A DNA stretch of 64,000 bases from Baylisascaris procyonis (Eukaryota; Nematoda; Chromadorea; Rhabditida; Ascarididae), in contig JAZARR010000080.1 of NCBI GenBank assembly GCA_037389465.1, positions 1,054,001-1,118,000 on the forward strand, in the 5' to 3' direction. This document shows, piece after piece, positions 26,525 to 39,531 of the stretch; within the stretch, counting starts at the first letter, position 1; every line of letters starts with the position of its first letter. The notes under the pieces were generated by a model that saw only the letters and a list, made by a program, of their open reading frames with translations, did not search any database and had not been told where the DNA came from. The position numbers and the translations under genes were made by a program.

Positions 26525-29500
26525 AATTGCACCTGCATGCACATTTGCCTATCAAACTTCCAAACTCGTTCCTTTATTATGCACTGAGAAAGCAATTTTC
26601 CAGCAATCCCCTTGTTTCATTCCATCATCTATTATTCCCCTTAGTACCAATGTGAATCTCATTTCATGCAACAATAAAATCACGATTAAGTTACAGAAGT
26701 AATGAGATATATGGAAATGACAGGCATATTTCATGCAGGTGAACAATATGGTTAATGATCAATGTGAATGGTTAAAAAAAAAAAAGAAGAGAGACTGGAA
26801 AAAAGAAGGCAACTAACTAAAAACTTTGCTATCAGCGTAATCGAATTCATCAGCGACGGATAAGCTCACTGAAAGAACGGTTAACGTTAGAACGCTTTGA
26901 GCCAACATACAAATAAGGTTTAGATGAGCACAAATTTTTGAAATCTTTACTCTTAGTTAAAGAAATCGTTACCAATATGTAAAATGAACGGTTAACTGGA
27001 AGGGACATTGGATGGAGGAACGTGACGACACGGGAAGACGGTGACAGGAAGATGAAGGAACTACTGCTAATATCGGCAGGAACACGGAGGGACTGTTGCT
27101 CACACTGACAGAAAGATGGAGGACCTGCCGCCAAAACTGACAGGAACATGAAGGGACTGCTTTTCACACTGACAGGATGTTGAAGGAGCTGCTGCTGGCA
27201 CTAACAGGAATATTCACCTGGACTAACACCATACATCTTCTTCAAAATTTGCGCTTTCCATCAAACGTCAAATGTCTATATGATCGGTGATTAGAAACAG
27301 CTGCGTGTAATGATGACGCGACCCCTAAATCAAACGAGCTAATAAGCACATCAACGGAGCTAGCATGAAGTGTGTTTCTGCATTCCGTTCATCGAATCAA
27401 CCACTTCCATACGATCAGATGAAATAATAATAGGTGAAATAATGCCTACACATCTGAATTTAACCTAGCGGATCATACAAGTCTTCAAAAAGATCGCTTT
27501 TTACCACCCGATTGGCGTAAAATCCAAAGCCAACCGACTCAAAGTGCCTTCAGATTTATTTTCACGCCTAAACGCCTATAATTCCTTCTGATTTTAACTG
27601 ATGAAAAAGAAAGTTAGCATAAGTTATCGCCGCCTACGACTTATATTACATACATCAAATGTTGCAATTTTAGTCCCGATTGGTTTTCGCGTTGGAACTA
27701 TTCGACAGAAGGACTCATATATAGATAAACGTATCACAATGCATCTTCAAATGCAAAACTATGCAATGTGTAATGGTTCTCAAATCAACACAATTAGATA
27801 TCCATAGGAAATGCCAATAACTGCTGATCTTTAGCGTTCGCTGTTAAACGCAAAGCTTACTTATTGTAACAAGCTATCAATGTTCTGCACATTTCCTAGC
27901 ATTTAAGACCAAAGATCGTTTTTTTTTACAGCAAAAAGAACACGAAGCCAACTTATCCTTTGAAGCTTCCTATGAATTCCAAAAAAAAGTTTCGAACCTG
28001 CACTTTCCTCTTACTATAAAACCTGTAACTATTCGTCTGCTAGGCGAATACGCGTAATTTTTCCTTCCCTCTTACCAAGCTTATACCTTTTTAGTGTGTG
28101 GAGCCATACTCCTTTGAAAATTGTTGATTAAAAGCATTACCACAGTTGTCATCGGTTCTATTTTCTAATTTTGTATACGACACGACACCCCTTGCATACT
28201 TTCGAGAATATCACACTGTGACTGTAACGCTGAGGCTCAGCTTGGTTCTATATCGCTTAACCTTGTTTGGCCTTAACTCTATCTCGCATCACCTTGACCG
28301 TACAAAAAGCCTATGAAGTCATTGCTCTTATTGTGGCATTACTGTGTTACTTATGCAAGCCAAGCATATATTCTTAGCGCTTTGACAGCAGCCTGCATAA
28401 CTGAGCAACGATCACGTTTTCATATTCAAATTTCGGTAGTACTATGGCTACCAAAGTCTAAAGAATAATAGTTTGGCCGATTTCCTCAAGCAGATTCTCG
28501 AGGAGGATACGTGACCGCTACCAGGCGATTCCAAACGATCCACAGAATACTCAGTAGATGATTCAATGAGGAGGGGAGTGCCGATCAGCTGCACTCACTA
28601 TCCTATGAAATTCGAACGCGTGCTTTTCAAACAGAATTGAAGGGAGTTATTGGATACACACTTTTCAAGTCTATTGACTGCACCTCTACCTAGTCAACAG
28701 TTTCCCCCTCCACTATATTGAAAGAAACCAACAGATATACACATATATAAGCCCAATAAACATGCTCGAGTTCACCTTCTAATCTTCGGGAACTGGACGG
28801 AGAGTTGGAGCATTATTTCTAGCCGAAATATGCGGCTCCGATTTGCTTCAAAGACTCATTAAGCTCCACTATAAAAGATGCTGGAGACAACTAAAATTTC
28901 GTTTACATACTTCAAACATCAATATAATCAACGTTTGTCACTATAATCTCCCGCAAGCTTTGCAGACAATGCATGCGAAGAAAGAATGCATATTTATTAA
29001 TTTAAAAAGCACCTTCAACAGTACAATCTTCTATAAACACTTTCCATACAATAGCGATTTCGGAAGTGATTATCGAGTAAATTTCAATAGTGCATTTTTA
29101 AGAAATGCTTAGAAAATGAGATAGCGGGGATGATTCGATGAGTTTCCTAAGAACGCGAACTATAAGATCGACTGATATAGTGATATTGAGCAAATCGAAT
29201 AGGAGAATCGATGGAAACGACGATGAGGTCAAAGCAGCACTGATTTTATACCACCGATATAGACGCATCCGAATGCAACTGAAAACGACCGCTAATCACC
29301 GGAAGAATATACAGTCGCTAAGTCAGTTTTGATAACCTTAAGAATAAACTCTCGACACTAATAAAGGGATAAATAAACAAGATGTCAACTACAAAGAACC
29401 CCAGTAGGTGCTTTTTTATGGCTTGGTCGTCTATCATTTAAGGTCAAATAAAGGCCCTTATACTATTAAAGGAGAATTATTAAAGGCCCATTATTATTTC

Positions 29501-31302
29501 TTCTTGTTTAACTTTCCATTTGATCTACTGAAAATCAAAGATTACATTGCTTCCAGAGAAAAGGAGAACCACCAACTGACTCGAACAGCTCATAATTGTA
29601 CAATAACTCTGGAATACCTAGTGCCGCTTCATTTGCAAGCAGCCCCTCTGATCACTTTACAACAAAATGTTACTGAACAAGAGGTCGTATTATCCCCCTC
29701 CCCCCACCCACCTAGCAAACGCAAATGTTACCCCCGGGATGCTATTTCAGGTTATACGGTGCCCTAAACGTTACTCCTTCTATGCTATCCCAGATTATAT
29801 TTAACTAAGAGGAAAGATAAAACGTAATCCAATTGTTGATATACTAAACAGTATTACTATGATGAAGAGGAAAAATGAGGTTAGAAAGAGAAGGAGAAAG
29901 GTGAAGAATTACAATGTGCCAAGTATGGTAAGGAATCATAAGGAAAGATTGAGAAAGTTCATCGAGAATACAAAAAATGCAAAAGCTGTCTTTTCTCAGT
30001 GAAAACAACGAAATTCGTTGAATTCCCTTTTTCAAAATTTGAAAACTTCCTCAACCCTTTATTGGGTTATGAAGGCTCTTAATGCTCAACAACTAATGGC
30101 TCAAAGCATCCGCCCCTTCTGAGATGCACCTATGTGCTCAGCAAACCAAACTCAACAGAGAACTGCCATAATGAAAAGATGATATGTTTTGCCAATGTTG
30201 CTGAAAATGTACTTTCTAATATGTCGTGCAATAAAGCGTTCGCCTATTCTCGTATAAATATCTGAAATAGGAGCAATAAACGACTCAATGACCCGTGCCT
30301 AATTACTTATTCAAATGGAAATCGACCATGCTCCTTATCAAGAATTGTCATCTTCCCGCAGATAAAGCATATTTCACTGTGAGCACTTGCAGTTTATTGG
30401 CCTTAAAAAACAGTTCGCCGTAGTTCTCCTATCCCATTCTTGATTCATAAAACTTTCAAACTTACACAATCCCTTACAATACTACCATGTGGGAACGGCG
30501 CTATCTTGGACGGAAGCGGTAGTATGCTTTACTTAAAATGAGCAATTTCCAGCTAAATATTAGTGTTTAGTCTTTATTTTATTGTACTTATTGGTAAAAC
30601 AGCAAAGGCAGACTTCCTCATCCTTTCCCCGTACACCCACCAAGACATTCGCCATTACCCTTAATCTACAATATCTGAAATATTGAACAGTCGCATAATC
30701 AAACAACAGTTCAATAGCGCATTATTGAATGCAGAAACCTTCCACATTCAGTTGGTGAATATTCCATGACCGCCTTATTAAGGAAAGTCAAATTGCTAAA
30801 AAAATTTCTCAGCTGGTTTAAAAAGCTATCTGAATAAGAGAGCATTGAGCATTTTTTCATACAACTCCGATCCGACTATGCATACGAGTTACGATCGACC
30901 TAAGGCCCATTAAGGCATTATGTTTCACGATTAAGGCAATGCCATGTTGCATGACCATTTCTTCTATTACCCTCACACACTGTCACATAGATAAGAAAAA
31001 CATGGAGATGCAATCATACACAGCCCCTACTCTCCCCTCATTGGCACAGCATGCTTTAACGAGATGGGACATTTCGAAACATCTTTTAAAGCATGATGGA
31101 AACAAACTTCCTATGCTTTAATCAATTTTTCGAAATATTTTTTCTCTTCCCACTAGTATTTTGCCTTTATCAACTGTCACCGTTTCCCCTCCTCTGTCCG
31201 TAACCATCACTGATATTAAATGAGTTTCCATATATTATTCAAGTTAAAAAAGCCAAGTAGACAGGAAAAAATGAGCATAATAAAAAAACGAAAGTTATGT
31301 AC
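26525..31302. other. Mostly empty stretch with one minisatellite
   Basis: Apart from the 32-bp repeat at 27047-27206 I see no convincing exon. Frames at 27601-27807, 28843-29112 and 29408-29767 (+) have no motif and no clear splice partners. A terminal exon of the minus-strand gene at 31.3 kb should lie somewhere here but was not identified. Confidence 0.4.
27047..27206. repeat. Diverged minisatellite, five 32-bp units
   Basis: Five consecutive 32-base units begin at 27047, 27079, 27111, 27143 and 27175. They share the pattern GGAAnATGAAGGnACTGCTG near the start and CACTGACA at the end. Units differ at several positions, so the array is old. The length is not a multiple of three, which argues against a protein repeat. 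Confidence 0.9.
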
Positions 31303-31429
31303 CTATTTCAACAGCGAAACCAAATAATATGAAAGCCGTAAGATCGGCTTTTGCTTTCATTGCGGCTTCTTTCTTCATTTGTTCCATAGAAGCCGCATCA
31401 CGACCAATTCCACCGGGGAACATCATCTT
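31303..31429 (-). CDS. First exon of a small membrane protein, possibly TOM5-like
   Basis: An acceptor (TTTTGCTAG ending at 31430) is followed by AAG and two ATGs at 31426 and 31423. The exon encodes 41 residues plus one base and ends at a GTACAT donor. It has a short Gly-containing start, a charged helix (MEQMKKEAAMKAKADL) and a hydrophobic run (TAFILFGFAVEI). This arrangement recalls TOM5 of the mitochondrial import pore, which is about 50 residues with a helix and one membrane segment; the similarity is weak. The last exon, expected to be short, was not found. Candidate acceptors near 30682 and 30272 give unconvincing endings. Confidence 0.5.
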
Positions 31430-32560
31430 CTAGCAAAATTTAAAGTTTTATAGTTAGAGCTATACCTTCATTAAAATACGCCTTAAGAACGAGAGCTTCA
31501 CTCTCCAGTAGAGCAAGCTTAACGACTCAACGATAAGTAACGTTAGAGATTGTTTAACCTTCTGCAGTATAAACTAGGTCCCGGCTAACACTGAACGACC
31601 GAGACCAGATTCCACCCAAGCCATAAGGGATAGGTCGAACTCAGTTCTCCGTCGGACAATCTGGTTCGATGCCCTCATTTGCTGTTAGTCCCAAATTGAA
31701 TCTAAGCTTAAGCTATTCCCTGATGGTGATGGACTAAACCGATGCCCATGTCGCTCAACCATTTTTGTCCAGATTCACCTCCGCGAAATAAATACCGAAA
31801 AGATTCGCGTCCAGCAAATCTCAAATAAAAAAGCAAGGAAAATAATTGCCACCTAAACACTCAACAAATTCCAATTTACTTCAGTAGATATCATCGTCCC
31901 AAAAAAAATATTTTAGTAAAATTTAATTCAAAAAGAAACAATATGCAAATCACATAGTGAAGATATCATTGGTCTGGGGAAACTGATAAAATACATAATA
32001 ATATGAATAAAGCAATTTATAGCAAACGAAAACAACAATCGCTGAAAAAAAGAATCAGCAACGAATTCAATTCATAGGAGTTTACCGTATCGCAGAAAAA
32101 CTTCGAAATTATCTGCAAGCATTACAGCACTATAGCATTTGAAAACCACAAAATCAATTATGTCTTCTTATCCCCTTATATTATTGAATAAGGGTATAAT
32201 ATAAAAGTGACACATGAAAAAGGTATATGTAAAACGGAAACGATATAATAAAATGTGCATCATTCATTAGGTCATTAAATATTACCTTATAATCATCATT
32301 TTAAGTATTTATCACAAACTTGATAAATTATAAGTTGTAATAAAAGCAACAGGAAAGAATAAATTATATGCAAACATGCAAATTATACTATAATTGCTGA
32401 ATATAATAATATCTAATATGCACATTTACTTCATATCATATTAAGGATATTTAAGAGTTCATTATTAAGTGAAAGTATCATCGCCTCACATCTCAAAACA
32501 CCTCTCTGTTACTATGGCAACTAGCATGCTTATTGCAAAAGCTGCCCACTCCATTTGGTC
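31430..32560. other. AT-rich intergenic spacer between divergent genes
   Basis: No gene seen. The part 32160-32460 is low-complexity AT with many TAAT and ATAAT runs. It separates the minus-strand small membrane protein from the plus-strand 121-residue gene, so it probably carries promoter sequence for one or both. Confidence 0.5.
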
Positions 32561-34063
32561 ATGTTGAAATTTGTGCGAGTAGCCCGTTCAAATAGTATTT
32601 CTACCAGTAATATTTCCGATGTAAACGTCTCTCAATCAACCCAACGACAGGTTCCATTTGAAATCTATTCATCTATAATGAGTGGTAAACACCGATGATA
32701 GGCTCATCGAAATAATGCTCCTCGAATATGAAAACGCCCTCTATCGACGGAAATATCGGCACAATACCTGAGTTCAAAAATTTCAAAAATGCGCCGGAAA
32801 CTAATCTGAAAGGAATTCGTGCCATTCCTTTTATTGTAATCTAGAAAGCCCCACTCAAAAACTTTATCTACCCTTTCTTATTAGGCGCTGTTGCCTCCCC
32901 CTACCCTTCCCCCTCCCCAGATCCAGTCCAACGCCAAATTGGCAACCTCCCAAAAAATTACAAATCGATTGCAGCTATACATCTGTATAACTCGGCTTCA
33001 TAAAAAAACTAAGAAGTACGAGTTACAATGAAAACCACATATTGTTCAGCTCTTAAAATTCAACCTTTTTAGAGTCTAGCGATCTAAAAAACTTACAAGT
33101 TACCTATTCATTTCCTAATTTTCTTATTTCAGGAGACGAAAGATGAAGTGATTAATGGCAATTCCGGTGTGAACAAACCTTGTTATCCTAGTCACACAGA
33201 ATATGAAATATTCATTGAGATGGTTAGTGAATATATTCTCTGCAAAACATCAAATCTATCCTAAAGAGTCCTAAAGAGGCGATGACCATGATTCCGTTAT
33301 CAAAAAACAAACCCTAGGTTGACCTTTCCCCGCGTATCTGTGTGGCGAAGAGGATTTAGAACAGAACGACGTACACAACCATCCTTGTGAAAGCGGTCAC
33401 TAAAGGACTGCTTTCATCTAAAAGCGACCTGTGCAAGTAAGTAAAATTCCCCCCCCCCAACTCGCTTTTTTTCCATCCCCGTAATCCAACACCTACGTGC
33501 TCCCCAACCCCCCCCCCCCCCCACCACCACCATCCATCATCCCAATTTGCTTATATGCATGCCGATTAAGAGCTCGGTGATATTTTCTTATTTAATATGA
33601 ATTTTAAAATGGTGAGTCAAGCCAATCTGCACTCGTAAGAAAATATATTTAATGAGGATAATAATTGAAAGTATCCAAATATAACTGACACTTCTATCAA
33701 ATAAGTTCAGCTGAAAATAAGCCAATTTTATTATTCGGTATTGCTCTTTTGTGAGACAAATTTGGTTTTATCTCAAATATATTCAAAAATTAGGTTACTT
33801 CTATTTATATTGTAAAAATATTACTGTTTATACCACTTTATTAATAATGAAAAACGGAAATTTACAGTGAATTTCAGCTCACTGAGGAAAACGAATTGCT
33901 TTTCGAGCAAAGAAAATTGAATCGACAAAGACGCCAACGATATATCGATGAATTATATAAGCAACAATTGATTAGTGAGCAAATACTCAAAAACCACGCT
34001 GTTCACCTTTACAAGCCAATGGATACACCTCAGCAAAATCAACACAAACCTGTTCGCCATTAA
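32561..34063 (+). CDS. 121-residue basic coiled-coil protein, function unknown
   Basis: Exons 32561-32650, 33133-33222 and 33878-34063 join in phase 0, with TTTCAG acceptors. Residues 1-30 start MLKFVRVARSNSIS, basic and Ser-rich, which could be a mitochondrial presequence. Exon 2 contains KPCYPSHTEYEIFIEM. Exon 3 has a strongly charged helix (LTEENELLFEQRKLNRQRRQ, then DELYKQQLISEQILK) and ends QQNQHKPVRH before TAA. I recognise no family. The exon 1 donor is CAG|GTTCCA; reading on instead gives 15 more codons to a TGA, so a short isoform is possible. The 3' end faces the centrin gene, about 315 bases away. Confidence 0.6.
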
Positions 34064-34379
34064 CTACGATCGCTATTGTTGAACTTGTTTGTTCTATATA
34101 GGCAACACCAGTTTCCATCAATGCACTATTTGTTCATATATGAAATAACAAATTCTCGACGTTTATTCTCTATTTGCTCTTACATTTTATGCAAAAATTT
34201 ACTATATGTAAATTCTTTGATTTGTTTAAGTATAAAAGGAAGGTATTATAACCATAGAAGATGTGACAATCATACGTTGGGCGTTTATTATCGATGAATA
34301 TTTATATATTCATAAAATGCTTCAAATGAGATCATTTGTACACAATTAATTATAAGAGGTTTGATGTTTGTCGAACGTT

Positions 34380-36414
34380 TTAATAGAGACTCGTCTTTTT
34401 CATGATAGCACAGAAATCGGCCTCTGACACGTGACCACTTTGACATGAATCAGCCTCATTGATCATCTCCTGCAATATCGAATAGAACTTAGAGTCAATA
34501 ATACGATCGCATTTAATTAAGGGATTATTAAACAGTAAACGAATTACTTGGGAGCCATAAAAGCACAGAAGAAACGTTTTAATGTTGATCAAACAACGAA
34601 CATTTTGAAAATTATGAAGTAATTTGCTCATTGTTTGTATTCCAAGGAACTAAAGATCATCTTGCCTTTGTATCGTTCGCCATTCCCGCTCTATTCCTCT
34701 CCATCCCCTCCCGCAGAAAAGAGTGATATTTCCAGTTAATATATAACTATAGAATACCGATAATATGGTGAGAGGATTTTTTATTAACAAACTTATAAAT
34801 AACGTAAAAATGAAATTGTAACTATCAGCGAATAAAGTTTAAAATGCTCAAATATTGCAGGTAACTTCAATAAAAGGTTATAACATATGTAATACCTGGA
34901 AGCATCTAAAGATGCTTATATCATTTCTGTTACAGTAATGAGTTATTTGAGAGACTACAATACAGTATTGCAAAAGACTTACCAAAAGTTGTTCATCATC
35001 AACGGTTTCTGAGAGTTCATCGGCAACTTTACGCAGGTCATCAACAGAGATGAAACCTTTTGAATCACTATCGAAGAGTTGGAATGCGGCACGCATCTCA
35101 CTAATGCCATTGCGTTGATCCATTTTGTCGGCCAACAGATCGGCCAATTCATCAATGCCAACACAATCTAAAGAACAGACAACTTCACCCTCCTTAGTGA
35201 ATTATTTCGTAACCATTAATGGAAGACTTATTTGTGCAAATTCTTATTCTTTATATATCAGAAAACAAACGGCGATTATGACTTAACTTCGTCTTTTTTC
35301 CTCTGTACTGATCTAATGGAAGCACTTGAGAGCTCATATTCCTCATACATTATTTGAAGTCCTCTTTGTTCGAACGAATCCAACGTGCTATTCCCCCCCC
35401 CCCCACAACTTCTGTGTTAAAAGTCGTACTGAATCTTCTGACGCTAACAACCTCAAGTCACCGAAGATTTTTCTTTTTGGTCGAAGGTCGAGATTTTGCT
35501 TCTCTTAACTATCCTCTCTCTTTCTACAAATGATTTTCCAACGAAGCCTTAACTCGTATCCCTCGTTCACCCCTACCGAGCAGTGCACTTGAAGTAATGT
35601 ATATAATATTCGAACCTGGATGGGAATTTCTCAGCACCTTATTCTCCATTATTTTAGCAGTCAGGGTTCGGATCTCATCGCTACGCGGTTCGAAACCAAC
35701 AGCTCGCATCACTACCTGTAAACATGCAAATTATGAGATATTCTGCGAAAATTTCCATAAAAGGGCGGATGGACGAAATCAAAATCCATATGCCATCTTT
35801 TACTTGCAGATTTTAATCGCTGAAATCGTCTCGATTTACCGCTACTAACGAGCAATCAACTGCCGCGTGGGAGATGGATGGAGTCTTGCAATGACGTTAT
35901 CATTTGAAGCCGCAAAAGGAAGAAAGGGGGGGGGGAGAGGGAGGGGAGTCGAGACCAAACTCATCGCACAAAGCAAGTCGAGAGCAGCAGATTGGGTTGT
36001 TTTCATTGAAAAGTATATTTGTATCAATCAGCTGCAATCTTGCAGATACTGACTCAAATTATATATTAATTTTATTTAAAAAAAAGAAACAAATCCAAAA
36101 CTTCATCCCAATTTCTATGCGAACAAAAGTGATCCTAGAAGATGAAATACTGATTAAATGGGATGTGACAAGCAGTGGCAACTAGAAATATGATCAACTA
36201 TTCATTACTTAAACTTTATTTGACTACAATACGAGAGGATTCTTAGATGAAGATAGTCCTTTTTCAAATCTCTACTTACCTTTAGATTCCTGATAGGTAC
36301 ATAACCGGAATTGTTAAAATCACATAAAGCAAAAGCCTCTTCGAGTTCTTGCCTCGAGAATTTATTCAATGCCTTCTTGGAGATTGTTGTGGCGAGTGGA
36401 TTTCTTCGTGCCAT
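34380..36414 (-). CDS. Centrin (caltractin), divergent EF-hand protein
   Basis: Centrins are calcium-binding proteins of centrioles, basal bodies and spliceosome-linked or export complexes. Exons 36414-36280, 35715-35616, 35167-34983 and 34469-34380 give 169 residues, close to the usual 172. EF-hand 1 is ELEEAFALCDFNNSGYV; the loop ends in Asn where calcium binding needs Glu or Asp. EF-hand 2 (after MRAVGFEPRSDEIRTL) has lost its loop. EF-hand 3 (FQLFDSDSKGFISVDDLRKV) keeps most ligands but ends in Asp. EF-hand 4 (NEADSCQSGHVSEADF) has Cys and Gln in the loop. The C-terminus IMKKTSLY is the classic centrin ending. A possible leader acceptor (TTCGGTAG) lies five bases before the ATG. Calcium binding is probably reduced and mostly C-terminal (inference). 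Confidence 0.9.
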
Positions 36415-36439
36415 ATTCACTACCGAATAATTGTCCACT

Positions 36440-36570
36440 CAATTCAAATCTCGAGAAATATACACTTCCCGTGTTTCTGAAAATTTCAATAATATTTTCT
36501 TCGAGTTCTCTACGTTGTTTTAGTCGCTCTTCATAAACCGATTTATATGGATTATGATAAAGAATAGCAA
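36440..36570 (-). other. Open minus frame upstream of centrin
   Basis: A minus-strand frame open from about 36570 into centrin exon 1 in another phase contains HNPYKSVYEERLKQRRELEE. It may be a terminal exon of a neighbouring gene or chance reading of the 5' region. No family is recognised. Confidence 0.2.
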
Positions 36571-36713
36571 ATCTTTAAATGGCTCCAATGATAGAGTCTA
36601 GGTGAAGTTTCATCATTTAATTTTTGTTTTCATATATTTAAAATCCACATTCATATGCGTTTCTTCGTTTGAGAAATAATCAAAGAAATCAAAAACTTTT
36701 CATCGGGGGTACA

Positions 36714-36850
36714 CATCAGCAGTCGGATCAATAAAACTCGTGAACGCATATATCATTTTTTGAGGACAATTCATTAAAGCGGCTGCTCCCGTGAGTAGAA
36801 CTGCAAAAGCGCCTATCGCGCCAATCTCGATGGCGCGTTTTTCCAATTGT
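36714..36850 (-). other. Hydrophobic open frame, possible terminal exon
   Basis: On the minus strand a frame reading EIGAIGAFAVLLTGAAALMN then CPQKMIYAFTSFIDPTADV ends in TGA at 36714. It looks like a membrane helix with a short tail. A possible acceptor CTTTTGCAG lies within it, at about 36800. A second frame across the same bases is also open. Family unknown. Confidence 0.25.
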
Positions 36851-39531
36851 TGACACCATCAACAAAATCTAAATAACACTTCTTTATAAGGATAAAGTTA
36901 TCAATCCTAAGCGGTCGTCTATTCAGATAACCGAAAGAAGGAGAATATTTCACTCCACGACATACATATATTATCCGAAAAATTTTGGATAGTGCACATA
37001 GCAACAAAAATAAGCAAAAAAAAAAAAGAAAATAATATAGAACTGCATCCTCCTTAATGCACCTTCATCTTTCCCCCCTCCCCTCACCCCACCTCCCCCT
37101 CCTCAAAGAAACAGCTATATTCAAATATCAAGCAGCGGTTTTTCAAATTGTATTCGACCATACAAAACGCATAGCAGCATGCACAAATAAATGAAACCAT
37201 TGTAAATAAATTGCGTTGTATTCGTAAGTAAGCTGATCGATGAATGAGGAGTATGGTGTGTGGATGTGAAACGTAAGGAGTGTCATGATGGCAGACATAG
37301 AGTTGAAGCCGATAGGGCACACAACGAGAGTGCGCTTATTCGATTGAGAAGAAGCATAGACGCATAGACACACAGCCTCATGCTTATATGCTCGCCCTTC
37401 AATTTGCAAAGAGACGACAGCATTGCCGATTTGAGATGTACATAACGGATGCAGCATCCACGTTTTTCATCGATACAATTGATGACGCACTAGAAGTATA
37501 TCTCCAATTGAAAATTCCGTTGAAAAGACGGGAAATGTTCTTTTTAGGTCTGCAAAATGGAGGGCTGTAAAAGTTGAGATAGCTTCGGAGGGAGCAGCTC
37601 TGAGCATGTTTTTTCTTCACAGCTGCAGGCTTCAGAGTATGTTTTTAGGCCTCAGGCTTCAGGCTTCAGGTTTACCTCAAGAAGCTTCCACAATAAAGCA
37701 TATTTTTCCACGACATTGAAGAATGAAGGATTTTACCGCCATTGCTCGGTTTGTAGGGAATACTGAAGATCTCTATTTGTAAAAGTTAACTCGAGCTAAG
37801 GCTACAAACTTTTAAGTGGTATAAATGTTTCTCTTCAACTACTTTATTATTTGCTGGAATCTTATCAACTAGCTGGTCAAACCGCAAATCGTGCCAACTC
37901 TCCTGATACGTTTTTTCATTAATTATAAATCCATAGAACTCTTCGTATGAGGGTCAGAACAGAGATAAAGCAATTGTGGCTTCATCTGGCATATACACAG
38001 CCAAACGAAATTCAAATAATGCAACTCAAAACACAACCTTGGTAATACCCCCAATAAATGCTTTTTAGATTAGATTATCATAAAATTCAGCAATAAATCC
38101 TCAAATATTTCAGTGTTCATCAACTATCAACTGAAATACTTTCGACTTAGTATCTCACCTCGTCCCTCTAAATTTATTACTTTTTTAGCTAGTAGTCGCA
38201 AATTTATGAATTGCACTTTCATAGTACTAGTAGTAAGCCATACATTTAGTAGTAGTTATTAGGTAAATAAAATGTAAAGAAAGCCCTCGTCGATGATCAG
38301 CGTGGGTGACCCGTTACTTTCGAAAAGATGCAACAAACTGTTGTCCAGACGGTCGGAATGTAAAAGCTTTAAGATTTCATCTCAAAATTAAACAACTCTT
38401 TTAACATTAGAAAATGAGCAAAATGGGAACTCAAAAGAAAGACGCTTTTATATAATAAAACGAGAAATGCGTGTAAGAATGACGAATATAATTGATGAAT
38501 CAACAAGAAGCCACAAAAAAAAGAAAGACAACATAAGAGAACGAGGTCTGATACAATCAGCTAACCTCATCCTCTCCTTAAGACATCATTAAACACATCG
38601 AGCTTTCAATAAATTTTGTACCACTTATAGGGGAAACTATATCAGAAATGTTAAACAATTCTGAGGTTGCTGGAAGGGGAAGAGGAGAAAGGAATTCAAT
38701 ATTGGTATAGATCAAACAACATAGATAGAGAAGTACGCAACGTTTAACATGCAAGCGCATCAATTTTACCTATTCCTCGATACAAAAAACGAAAGTTACC
38801 TATAATTCGTGATCGACAATGCCATGCGAAATATAGAATTCAACCCAGCCTCTCCTACTCCACCAGAACTATTAAAGAAGAATTTCGCCCACATTCAGCG
38901 AATGCATAAAAAATAAAGCCCACATAAGCGATGAGTGCAGATTACGGCAATGCATTAGCCGATGAAATCCAGCAAAACGTCGTGGGACATTGAAGAGTCG
39001 CAACAAACGGAAACATTGAGGGGTGCACGATTCGACGGCCGTCTTCGAATTTGAATGCGTCGTTCGAGAAAGTAAACGTTTCGTCCACCTTCAAACCGTT
39101 CGCTTCTGAAATATGACAGAGGCATCACATCCGAAAGGTTTCCATTCCTCCAGTCACTTCCGCATGTCAGGTTATGCTACACTCGCTTTAGAATTTCTCT
39201 AGTTTTGGAACCTTTTTGTACACCACTGTGAATTACAATACAGTAGTGGAGCTCTTGATACATCACAGCAGACCTCCACCGAAATGAAAGCATCGGCTGG
39301 TTATCTGTGCAATTTTCTCGGTTTTATAGTAATTCTAGAAAACTGGGCGTATAAAACACACCGGTATAAAAGTAATAAAGATATCAATTTTGTGTGCTGG
39401 CAACCAAGTGCCCTATGAAATGTCAAAAAAAATCTAACAAGGGCAATCGTGGTTCAATGCCTCAACAATGCGTAATTTTTCCATCGGAAAATACCACAGA
39501 ATCACCACTAGTTAACGTAGGAAAAACGTTT
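36851..39531. other. Intergenic, no gene recognised
   Basis: Short open frames on both strands without splice context. A small GGCTTCA tandem (about three copies) lies near 37650. The plus frame 39394-39663 overlaps the 3' part of EEF2KMT in antisense. Confidence 0.45.

Noticed and set aside
31570..31690. GGTTCGATGCC resembling a tRNA T-arm
   Set aside because: No matching acceptor stem or D-arm at the right spacing.
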